A stretch of DNA of 64,000 nucleotides from an uncultured Candidatus Saccharibacteria bacterium (GTDB lineage: Bacteria > Patescibacteriota > Saccharimonadia > Saccharimonadales > Saccharimonadaceae), in the NCBI GenBank assembly GCA_937990725.1, contig CALKQS010000007.1, positions 49,538-113,537 on the forward strand, read 5' to 3'. Of the stretch, positions 39,849 to 46,663 are shown piece after piece. Under the pieces are notes generated by a model, which searched no databases, was not told the origin of the DNA, and saw nothing but the letters and a program-made list of their open reading frames with translations. Within the stretch, counting starts at the first letter, position 1; each line of letters starts with the position of its first letter. The position numbers were made by a program, and so were the translations under genes.

Positions 39849-41261
39849 ATGGCACAAACATTCTTTTTCTACGACCTTGAGACGAGTGGCTTCCGAGCGC
39901 AGACGGATCGGATTATGCAGTTTGCCGGGCAGCGGACAGATATGAATTTGCAGCCGATTGGCGAGCCATATAACTTCCTCGTGACGCTGAATGACGATAC
40001 CCTGCCAAGCCCTGATGCCCTGATGGTGACTGGCATCACGCCGCAGAAGACGCTAGAGGAGGGCTATAGCGAGGCAGAGTGTGCGCGGATGGTGAGCGAA
40101 GAGATCTTTACGCCAGGGACAATCACTGTGGGGTTCAACAATGTGCGCTTTGACGACGAGTTTATCCGCCATCTGCTGTGGCGGAACTTTTATGATCCAT
40201 ATGAGTGGAGCTGGAAGGATGAGCGAAGCCGCTGGGATATGCTTGATGTGGTGCGACTGACGCGGGCGCTGCGGCCAGATGGCATTGAGTGGCCGATGGA
40301 TGCAAATGGCCAGCCCACCAACCGCCTAGAGCTCATTACTAAAGCTAATGGCATTGCGCACGATAATGCGCACGACGCCTTTGCCGACGTGGCAGCTCTG
40401 ATAGAAGTAACAAAGCTAGTGAAGCACGCTCAGCCTCAGCTCTTTGACTATCTCCTTGCGATGCGTGACAAGAGGGCGGTGCAGCGGCTGGTCAATCTCG
40501 AGACGAAGCAGCCCTTCGTCTATACTAGTGGTCGCTACGACAAACAGCATGCCAAGACGACCGTCGCCTTTCCGCTAGCACCAGCACCCAATAGTAATGT
40601 CTTGGTCTATGACCTGCGCTACGACCCAACGCCGTTTGTGAGCCTAAGCCAGCAGGAACTTGCTAAGAAAATCTTTGCCACTTGGGAGGAGCGCCAAGCG
40701 GATGGCTTTGTGGCGCTGCCCGTCAAGCCATTGCAATACAATCGTTGCCCAGCCGTTGCACCACTTGGTGTGCTAGAGCAAGGCGATGGCTGGAGTAAGA
40801 TCCATCTCGAGGCGGCTACTGTGGCGCGCCACCGCGATATTCTGCTTCATCACCCCGACTTTGCTGAGAAGCTCCGCACACTCTATGAAAAAAAGCGTGA
40901 GTACAAAAAATCGACCGACCCCGAAGGGCAGCTCTACGACAGCTTCGTCTCGGACGCAGACAAGACGCACATTGCTGCAGTGCGCAGTGCCGATGCTAAG
41001 GCGCTGGCAGACTTCCACCCAGCCTTTCGTGATGAGCGCTTGCCTGAGCTACTACTCCACTACAAAGCGCGTAGCTTCCCACAGAGCCTCAGTGATGATG
41101 AGCAAGCCCAGTGGGAGCAATGGCGGAGCACCCACCTGCAGGCGCAGCTGCCGAGCTTTATGGCGTCGTTGCAGCGCTTGGCCAAGGCAGGTACGGCAGA
41201 TGAGTTTATATTGCAGGAGCTACAGCTGTGGCTCGAGGCAGTGATGCCAGTGGGTGAGTAG
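39849..41261 (+). CDS. sbcB: Exodeoxyribonuclease I
   Basis: 3'-5' single-strand DNA exonuclease of the DnaQ (DEDDh) family, used in mismatch repair and recombination control. ExoI motif FFFYDLETSGFRAQTDRIMQ carries the first Asp/Glu pair. The second motif is VGFNNVRFDDEFIRHLLWRNFYDP. The WDMLDVVRLTRALRPDGIEWP helix is typical of SbcB. ExoIII motif AHDNAHDAFADVAALIE carries the His and Asp. The C-terminal ExoI extension (LAKKIFATWEERQ, LRTLYEKKREYKK) is present, giving 470 aa, the normal size. An SbcB-type enzyme is unusual outside Proteobacteria but is recurrent in Saccharibacteria-like genomes (recollection, not checked). Confidence 0.92.
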   Translation: MAQTFFFYDLETSGFRAQTDRIMQFAGQRTDMNLQPIGEPYNFLVTLNDDTLPSPDALMVTGITPQKTLEEGYSEAECARMVSEEIFTPGTITVGFNNVRFDDEFIRHLLWRNFYDPYEWSWKDERSRWDMLDVVRLTRALRPDGIEWPMDANGQPTNRLELITKANGIAHDNAHDAFADVAALIEVTKLVKHAQPQLFDYLLAMRDKRAVQRLVNLETKQPFVYTSGRYDKQHAKTTVAFPLAPAPNSNVLVYDLRYDPTPFVSLSQQELAKKIFATWEERQADGFVALPVKPLQYNRCPAVAPLGVLEQGDGWSKIHLEAATVARHRDILLHHPDFAEKLRTLYEKKREYKKSTDPEGQLYDSFVSDADKTHIAAVRSADAKALADFHPAFRDERLPELLLHYKARSFPQSLSDDEQAQWEQWRSTHLQAQLPSFMASLQRLAKAGTADEFILQELQLWLEAVMPVGE

Positions 41262-41333
41262 AAAAGCCCAAGTGTTAAGAATCTCTTTTCTTTCCATTAG
41301 TTCTCTACCGTTTCATTCGAGTAGGGTAATAAG

Positions 41334-41355
41334 CTGGTTGTTATAACCAGTTTTT
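41334..41355 (+). terminator. Terminator after exonuclease I
   Basis: CTGGTT, loop GTTAT, AACCAG then TTTTT: short stem but a clear U-run. Confidence 0.65.
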
Positions 41356-41620
41356 ATTTCTGACGCCGAGAAGTCACTATGCTGTACATACTTACCCTTG
41401 TCATCCCTGAAGCAAAAATAGTAGAGAGTAGAGTCGTGAAAATTCGTGGGCAACTTTGTGGTTTGAATAGACGAAGCGTTATATAACTAACGATAAATTT
41501 TAAGACGCTCAATTGCGAGAGCGCAGATATTAGCGAGCCTACCGAAGATGCTAGCAGTGTGGGCAAATCCCTTGAACCTCGAGTGTGTGCGAGGGCTTAG
41601 CGAGGTGATGGTGATAAATA
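41356..41620. other. 265-nt gene-free interval with a coding-like minus-strand segment
   Basis: No start-bearing ORF fits. On the minus strand, from about 41621 down to a stop at 41486-41488, one frame reads SLSPRTHSRFKGFAHTASIF, then GRLANICALAIERLKIYR. This resembles short segments in two other gaps (49614-49708 and 60103-60220). It could be a decayed gene end or a small RNA region; no RNA family was recognised. Confidence 0.35.
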
Positions 41621-41649
41621 AACACCCCAGCCATCCCCTGGGGTGTTTT
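41621..41649 (-). terminator. Terminator of the GlsB-like gene
   Basis: 10-bp stem (AACACCCCAG / CTGGGGTGTT) with 7-nt loop. Read on the minus strand it follows the GlsB-like stop codon by about 25 nt and continues TTTATTTAT. Confidence 0.75.
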
Positions 41650-41674
41650 GCGTTGAAGGTGGCTTGGCCTGAGC

Positions 41675-41929
41675 TTATTTTTTGATAAGCTTGAGGATAA
41701 CCAGCAGCACAACTGCGCCAAAGAAGGCGGTCAGTAGGCTAGCAACGTTAAAGCCGGTCAGCACATCGGCGCTGCCACCCATCAGGCTGACGAGCCAGCC
41801 ACCCAGCATTGCGCCGATGATACCAACGATGATGTTGGTTAGTGCGCCTGAGTCTGCGCCTTTATTTACCACCTTGGATGCCAGCCAGCCGGCAAGACCA
41901 CCGATGATAAGCCATACAAGTATAGTCAT
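41675..41929 (-). CDS. GlsB/YeaQ/YmgE-family small membrane protein
   Basis: 84 aa from the ATG at 41929, preceded by CTCCTT complement (AAGGAG, 41940-41945). Three hydrophobic segments: ILVWLIIGGLAGWLASKVV, LTNIIVGIIGAMLGGWLVSL and LLTAFFGAVVLLVILKLI. The glycine-rich pattern (GGLAGWLA, GIIGAMLGGW) is the signature of the transglycosylase-associated protein family, linked to general stress in Firmicutes and Actinobacteria. The family name comes from genomic context and no enzymatic activity is known. Own promoter (TATACT, 41966-41971) and terminator. Confidence 0.88.
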   Translation of the reverse strand: MTILVWLIIGGLAGWLASKVVNKGADSGALTNIIVGIIGAMLGGWLVSLMGGSADVLTGFNVASLLTAFFGAVVLLVILKLIKK

Positions 41930-41965
41930 AGTTGATTGTCTCCTTATCAATAATATTGTTATGCT

Positions 41966-41971
41966 AGTATA
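41966..41971 (-). promoter_or_regulatory. -10 element TATACT of the GlsB-like gene
   Basis: Minus strand TATACT about 36 nt before the ATG; the leader contains AAGGAG, so this gene follows the leadered class. Confidence 0.55.
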
Positions 41972-41994
41972 CCATAGCTGGGGAGTAAAAGCTA

Positions 41995-44145
41995 CTAGGA
42001 CGCCTGCGGGCTAAAAGTGACTCGCCCGTCAGCTGCCCTCGCTACCACCGTCATACCTTCGTGAATACGCCCATCGATAAGCTCCAGCGCCAGCGGGTCA
42101 AGAATACGCTTTTGCACTAAGCGCTTCAGTGGTCGGGCGCCGAAGCTCGGGTCATAGCCATCGCGGGCTAGCATGTCGCGGACGCTATCATCAAACTGGA
42201 GCGTGATGTCGCGGCTGTCTTTAACCTGGCGGGCAACGCGCTCCAGCTGCACGTCAACGATGGCCCGCATGGCCTGCTCGTGAATACGGTCGAAGATCAC
42301 GATGTCATCGATGCGGTTCAGGAACTCTGGGCGGAAGTGCTGGCGTAACACCTCAAGCATTTTATTGTCCAGCACAGACAGGTCATCGCCAGTAAAGTCC
42401 ATAATCATCTGCGAGCCAACGTTGCTCGTCATGATGATAATGGTGTTGCTAAAGTCGATCGTCCGGCCTTGGCCATCAGTCAGGCGGCCGTCGTCCAGTA
42501 CCTGGAGGAGCACGTTAAAGACGTCGGGGTGGGCCTTCTCGATTTCGTCAAACAGTACCACGCTGTAGGGGCGGCGGCGCACTGCTTCGGTCAGTTGCCC
42601 ACCTTGGTCGTAGCCGACGTAGCCTGGCGGCGAGCCAATCAGGCGGGCTACGGCGTGGCGCTCCATGTATTCGCTCATATCGATGCGGATCATGGCGTGC
42701 TCATCGTCGAATAATTCGCGGCACAGGCTACGGGCTACCTCTGTTTTGCCAACCCCGGTTGGGCCAAGGAAGAGGAAGGAACCAATTGGCCGGTTGGTAT
42801 CGGCGAGGCCGGCGCGTGAACGGCGAATGGCGCTCGCTACAGCGGCCACGGCGCGGTCTTGGCCGATGACTTGGCGGCCGATTGAGTCTTCAAGCTTGGT
42901 TAATTTACTTGATTCGCTTTCCATCAGCCGCTCCACAGGAATGCCCGTCCAGCGCGCCACCACGCTAGCGATGTCATCAGGCGTGACTTCTTCGCGCAGT
43001 AAGCGGTCAGCTGGTGGGATGGCCGCTAGTTCCTGGCGGGCAGCGCTCAGCTTTTTCTCCAGCTCTGGCATATCGCCATATTTGATACGGCTGGCGGTAG
43101 CCAGATCGGCATCGCGTTCAGCGATTTCTAGTTGTGAGCGCAGACTGTCCATTTTTTCGGCAGCGGTGTTGACAGTCTGCAGGATATCCTTTTCGTGCTG
43201 CCATTTGCTGTCAATCGCCTTAGCCTGAGCCCGGAGGTCGGCGATCTGCTGCTTGATTTCTGCTTTGCGGGCCTTGGCGTGGTCGGATTTGTCTTTTTTG
43301 AGCGCGGCCTCTTCAATCTCCAGCTGCAAACGGCGGTTATTGAGCCGATCCAGGCTAATCGGCACGCTCTCTAGCTGCATTTTCAGAGCACTGGTGGCTT
43401 CATCCAGCAGGTCAACCGCCTTGTCGGGCAAAAAGCGGTCAGGCAAGTAGCGAGTCGACAGCCGCGCCGCCGCTACAATCGCATCATCAGCAATCTTGAC
43501 GCCGTGGTGGACTTCGTACTTTTCCTTGAGGCCACGCAAGATCGCGATGGTGTCGTCAAAGCTTGGCTCACCGACATAGACTGGCTGAAAGCGCCGTTCC
43601 AGCGCTGCATCCTTCTCGACATGCTGGCGGTACTCAGCCAGCGTGGTGGCACCAATCATATGGAGTTTACCGCGCGCTAGGGCAGGTTTGAGCATATTGC
43701 CGGCGTCCATACTGCCTTCGCCTTTGCCAGCGCCGACCATGGTGTGGATTTCATCGACGAAGAGGATGATCTCGCCGGCCGCTTCCTCGACTTCTTTTAA
43801 CACGCCTTTGAGGCGCTCCTCAAATTGGCCACGGAAGCTCGCACCGGCTAGCAAGCTGGAGATCTCCAGGCTAATCAGCCGCTTGTCCTGCAGCGAGGCC
43901 GGTACGTTCCCTTTGACGATGCGCTGCGCTAAGGCCTCGACGATGGCCGTTTTGCCCACACCCGGCTCGCCGATCAGCACCGGGTTATTCTTGGTGCGTC
44001 GGCTGAGGATCTGCATGGTGCGGCGGATTTCTTCATCCCGGCCGATCACCGGGTCGAGCTTGCCCTCACGCGCCAGAGCAGTGAGGTCAGTGCCAAATTG
44101 CTCGAGAGGCTTTTGGTTATCTTGTTGGTTCATGTTTGGTGGCAT
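41995..44145 (-). CDS. clpB: ClpB-type AAA+ disaggregase lacking the N-terminal domain
   Basis: ATP-driven protein disaggregase working with DnaK. The ATG at 44145 is chosen because AAGGAGGG (44150-44157) lies 4 nt upstream. The protein then begins almost directly with the first AAA+ module (DPVIGRDEEIRRTMQILSRR), so the usual Clp-N substrate domain of about 150 residues is absent. NBD1 has Walker A GEPGVGKT and Walker B ILFVDEIH. The ClpB-type coiled-coil M domain (about residues 380-495) is present, which separates it from ClpA/ClpC. NBD2 has Walker A GPTGVGKT, Walker B VVLFDEIEKAHP and SNVGS. 716 aa, comparable with the ClpB-deltaN form that E. coli makes from an internal start. CIRCE controls it. 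Confidence 0.93.
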   Translation of the reverse strand: MPPNMNQQDNQKPLEQFGTDLTALAREGKLDPVIGRDEEIRRTMQILSRRTKNNPVLIGEPGVGKTAIVEALAQRIVKGNVPASLQDKRLISLEISSLLAGASFRGQFEERLKGVLKEVEEAAGEIILFVDEIHTMVGAGKGEGSMDAGNMLKPALARGKLHMIGATTLAEYRQHVEKDAALERRFQPVYVGEPSFDDTIAILRGLKEKYEVHHGVKIADDAIVAAARLSTRYLPDRFLPDKAVDLLDEATSALKMQLESVPISLDRLNNRRLQLEIEEAALKKDKSDHAKARKAEIKQQIADLRAQAKAIDSKWQHEKDILQTVNTAAEKMDSLRSQLEIAERDADLATASRIKYGDMPELEKKLSAARQELAAIPPADRLLREEVTPDDIASVVARWTGIPVERLMESESSKLTKLEDSIGRQVIGQDRAVAAVASAIRRSRAGLADTNRPIGSFLFLGPTGVGKTEVARSLCRELFDDEHAMIRIDMSEYMERHAVARLIGSPPGYVGYDQGGQLTEAVRRRPYSVVLFDEIEKAHPDVFNVLLQVLDDGRLTDGQGRTIDFSNTIIIMTSNVGSQMIMDFTGDDLSVLDNKMLEVLRQHFRPEFLNRIDDIVIFDRIHEQAMRAIVDVQLERVARQVKDSRDITLQFDDSVRDMLARDGYDPSFGARPLKRLVQKRILDPLALELIDGRIHEGMTVVARAADGRVTFSPQAS

Positions 44146-44249
44146 ATATCCCTCCTTGTAGTTATGTAGTGCGGGCAACAGAACGCCCGGTGAGTTACTT
44201 AAAAACGGGTGGCCGATCGCGCTGGGCATCAGCCGCGCGGCCTATTGGT

Positions 44250-44278
44250 ATAGTAGCAAATTAGCACTCTCAGTGCAA
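44250..44278 (-). promoter_or_regulatory. clpB promoter TTGCAC-17-TACTAT overlapping CIRCE
   Basis: Minus strand: -35 at 44273-44278 lies in the CIRCE spacer, -10 at 44250-44255. The leader is about 100 nt. Confidence 0.6.
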
Positions 44279-44287
44279 GAGTGCTAA
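44261..44287. promoter_or_regulatory. CIRCE operator (HrcA binding site)
   Basis: TTAGCACTC, 9-nt spacer, GAGTGCTAA: a perfect match to the CIRCE consensus. It covers the -35 of the clpB promoter, so HrcA should repress clpB until heat shock. hrcA itself is not in the window. Confidence 0.95.
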
Positions 44288-44448
44288 TTGACATGAGTTT
44301 TGATGGGTGCACCTGATTTGTTCAGCACTGCTTTCTTAGTGTTAGGTGTATATACTCATAAGAGCAATATAAGGCATTGATGTTTCAGCGACTAACCTCT
44401 CTGTGAGATCAAAAGGATATAGCAGCAATCAGTCTCCATTCTTTTGTG

Positions 44449-44454
44449 TATAAT
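44449..44454 (+). promoter_or_regulatory. -10 element TATAAT of the Nudix gene
   Basis: TATAAT, then 7 nt to the ATG at 44462; no Shine-Dalgarno site. Confidence 0.65.
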
Positions 44455-44461
44455 AGACGCC

Positions 44462-44962
44462 ATGGCAAACATATATTTTACTCGGGCAATTCAGCCAGAG
44501 AATAATCAACCCCATTTCTTAGCCAAAGCACTTATTGTTGATGCGACTGGCAAAATTCTCGTCCTTGAGCGCAGTAGTACGCATCCGCTCTTTCCGCACG
44601 GTGCCGACCTGCCTGGTGGTATCGTCGAGCCTGGCGAGACACCGCTTGAGGCGGCTCGGCGAGAGATAGAAGAAGAGACTGGCCTTGGCTTTGTGCCGAG
44701 CCAGCTGAGTGTGGCCTTCGAGCATGTACTGCCGCACCCTGATGGTCAGCGGCTAAGCTATATGTGCTATGCAGCAATCGTTGATGACGATGCGCCAGAA
44801 ATTACCCTCAGCTGGGAGCACAGTAGCTACCAATGGCTCACACCAGATGACCTGATGCAGCAGCCCATTACGCCGCAAACCGACTATCCCTTTGCGGCGG
44901 CGGTGCATTATATCAGCTCATTGCGACACTATGTGCAGCAGGAGCGGCCAGAGCTGCTGTAG
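44462..44962 (+). CDS. Nudix hydrolase
   Basis: 166 aa. The Nudix box is complete: GGIVEPGETPLEAARREIEEETGLG (G-x5-E-x7-R-E-U-x-E-E-x-G-U), so metal-dependent hydrolysis of a nucleoside diphosphate-linked substrate is expected. The N-terminal strand (FLAKALIVDATGKILVLERS) and the C-terminal WEHSSYQWLTPDDLMQQ complete the fold. The start is the ATG 7 nt behind TATAAT, not the GTG at 44444. Substrate unknown; the family ranges from house-cleaning MutT-like enzymes to NDP-sugar hydrolases. Monocistronic, divergent from CIRCE-controlled clpB. Confidence 0.88.
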   Translation: MANIYFTRAIQPENNQPHFLAKALIVDATGKILVLERSSTHPLFPHGADLPGGIVEPGETPLEAARREIEEETGLGFVPSQLSVAFEHVLPHPDGQRLSYMCYAAIVDDDAPEITLSWEHSSYQWLTPDDLMQQPITPQTDYPFAAAVHYISSLRHYVQQERPELL

Positions 44963-45098
44963 CCAGTAATGATTAAGAGCCACGCAGCAGCGCGATAATT
45001 TCGCTTGTGCCTCAGCTTCGTCTATTGGACAAAATAACAGAAGTGTGGGCTTTGAGTGTTAAGCAATGACAATAAATCAGTAACAACGGAGGAGTAAT

Positions 45099-45758
45099 AT
45101 GGAACGAACAAAAAATGACAAACCTGCTATTGCCGTCGACCTTGATGATGTCGTCTTTCCGTGCGCTGAAGGGCTGGTGGCAGCGTATAATGAGCATTAT
45201 GGTACCAACTTCCAGCCCAACATATCACAGACGACGTGGGATGTATCGCCAGAGGAAGTGCAGGAGCGATTTAATGGGTTGCAATTGGGGACGACACCAG
45301 GCATGGCGAAGCCTGATTGGTTTGAGGAGATGCAAGTCCCAGACAGAGAAACGATTGAGGCGTTGCGAAGACTAGCGGCCAAGTATCGACTCTATGCAGT
45401 CTCGGCTCGGCACTATGGCCTGGTAGATGTGACAAAGCAGAGTATCGAAAAGTATTTGCCTAGTGTCTTTGAGCAGATTATTTTGACGCGGCGGCCAGTC
45501 GAAACTGAGGATCGCATCAAGGTAACGACCGACTCCAAGACAGAGATATACCGGCAGTACAATATGACGGTTGCGATTGATGACTCGCCGCATCACCTCG
45601 AGCGTGGCCTTGAGGGGGATGATGCGCCGCTTGGCTTGGCGATTTTGTTTGGCGAACGGCCATGGCACCCAGGCGCTACGATCGACGATCCACGCGCTAT
45701 TGAGTGCCGCACCTGGGCGGAGGCGGAAGAGGCTATTGCTCGGTATTTCGCTCGGTAA
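45099..45758 (+). CDS. HAD-superfamily protein, 5'(3')-deoxyribonucleotidase-like
   Basis: 219 aa. HAD motif I is VDLDDVVFP (DxD) near the N-terminus; motif II is VSARHYG; the motif IV equivalent is VAIDDSPHHLE near the C-terminus. The cap-like helical insertion (AAYNEHYGTNFQPN, TTWDVSPEEVQERFNGL) resembles NT5C-type deoxyribonucleotidases and YqfW/YorS-like HAD proteins. A phosphatase acting on nucleotides or a related phosphometabolite is likely. GGAGGAG (45088-45094) stands 4 nt before the ATG, so translation is Shine-Dalgarno driven. Confidence 0.75.
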   Translation: MERTKNDKPAIAVDLDDVVFPCAEGLVAAYNEHYGTNFQPNISQTTWDVSPEEVQERFNGLQLGTTPGMAKPDWFEEMQVPDRETIEALRRLAAKYRLYAVSARHYGLVDVTKQSIEKYLPSVFEQIILTRRPVETEDRIKVTTDSKTEIYRQYNMTVAIDDSPHHLERGLEGDDAPLGLAILFGERPWHPGATIDDPRAIECRTWAEAEEAIARYFAR

Positions 45759-45802
45759 ATTTGAGTGAGAAACATCTGGCCATAGATAATAGATTGGTTG
45801 TC

Positions 45803-45832
45803 TTGCAATTTGTATATAGGATGGGCTACTAT
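45803..45832 (+). promoter_or_regulatory. Promoter TTGCAA-18-TACTAT of the YhhN-like gene
   Basis: -35 at 45803-45808, -10 at 45827-45832, ATG at 45840 after 7 nt; leaderless start predicted. Confidence 0.6.
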
Positions 45833-45839
45833 ATTTTCT

Positions 45840-46580
45840 ATGAATCTAATGATGAAACTAACGAGACTCTTGAAAGTTCTCTGGCCAGCGTTTCTCTGCG
45901 CGGTGGTGTGGCAGCTGCTGCAGTTTGCCCCAGCAGACCAGTGGTGGTGGTTGCAAAAAGCAATGAGCCCACTCACAACGATGATGATTTTTCTTGCAGT
46001 TTGGCGCTATAGCGATCGGCGGCAGCCAACGACGTGGCTCCTTCTCGTAGCGCTTGTGCTGTTTGCTGCGGCCGACTCGCTGGTGGCGTTCTTGCCCTTC
46101 TCGCATCTCATCGTTGGGCTGGGGGTGTCTTTGCTAGCGTATCTGGTGCTCTGTGTTATAAATTTGTGGCGTCTCATCTTTGCCCTTGCGAAGGGAGCTG
46201 CCAGGCGCATAAATTGGGGATTGCTGCTAGCTACCTTCATGGGCAATGCAATAATGGTATATTCGACACTGCACAACGTGTTGCCGCGTGTAGAAAGCCC
46301 GCTCCTTGCTGGAGCAATAAAAGTGTATGCTGCTGTACTTATGGTGCTGATGACGAGTGGGGCAGCGGCAGCTCTGACAGACTATCGGCTACGGTGGAGC
46401 GTGGGCAGTTGCAATGGGACAATACTTGCTGCCTCGGAGTCGGCCCTTGCGCTGCAGCTCTTTGGTAAAGCATCTGAGGCATGGATTATCTATAGTATTA
46501 TGCCATTGTATTGGTGTGGCCTCGTCTCCTATGTTGCGGCAAGCCGACCAAAGAAGGAGCGGCTTACATCGCGAGTGTAG
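45840..46580 (+). CDS. YhhN-family multi-pass membrane protein
   Basis: 246 aa, about eight hydrophobic helices and almost no soluble domain. The pattern of a first pair of helices ending ADQWWWLQKAMSPLTTMMIFL, an ADSLVAFLPFSHLIVGLGVS segment, a central basic loop (AKGAARRINW) and a final LFGKASEAWIIYSIMPLYWC agrees with the YhhN/TMEM86 family. Eukaryotic members are lysoplasmalogenases; the bacterial activity is little studied. The match is by pattern and moderate. The start at 45840 is fixed by the promoter 7 nt upstream and drops an implausible N-terminal extension. Confidence 0.65.
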   Translation: MNLMMKLTRLLKVLWPAFLCAVVWQLLQFAPADQWWWLQKAMSPLTTMMIFLAVWRYSDRRQPTTWLLLVALVLFAAADSLVAFLPFSHLIVGLGVSLLAYLVLCVINLWRLIFALAKGAARRINWGLLLATFMGNAIMVYSTLHNVLPRVESPLLAGAIKVYAAVLMVLMTSGAAAALTDYRLRWSVGSCNGTILAASESALALQLFGKASEAWIIYSIMPLYWCGLVSYVAASRPKKERLTSRV

Positions 46581-46649
46581 CACCCTAAAAGATGCGGGGA
46601 GGCTTAGTTGGTCTCTTGCACAAATCTAGTATCTCACCAGTATACATGT

Positions 46650-46655
46650 TACAAT
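46650..46655 (+). promoter_or_regulatory. Extended -10 (TGT-TACAAT) of uvrA
   Basis: TACAAT, 8 nt before the ATG at 46664. No LexA-like box was seen around it. Confidence 0.6.
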
Positions 46656-46663
46656 AAGACGAT

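Noticed and set aside
44146..44229. Longer ClpB start reaching toward a Clp-N domain
   Set aside because: The extra 28 residues do not resemble Clp-N and lie upstream of a strong AAGGAGGG.
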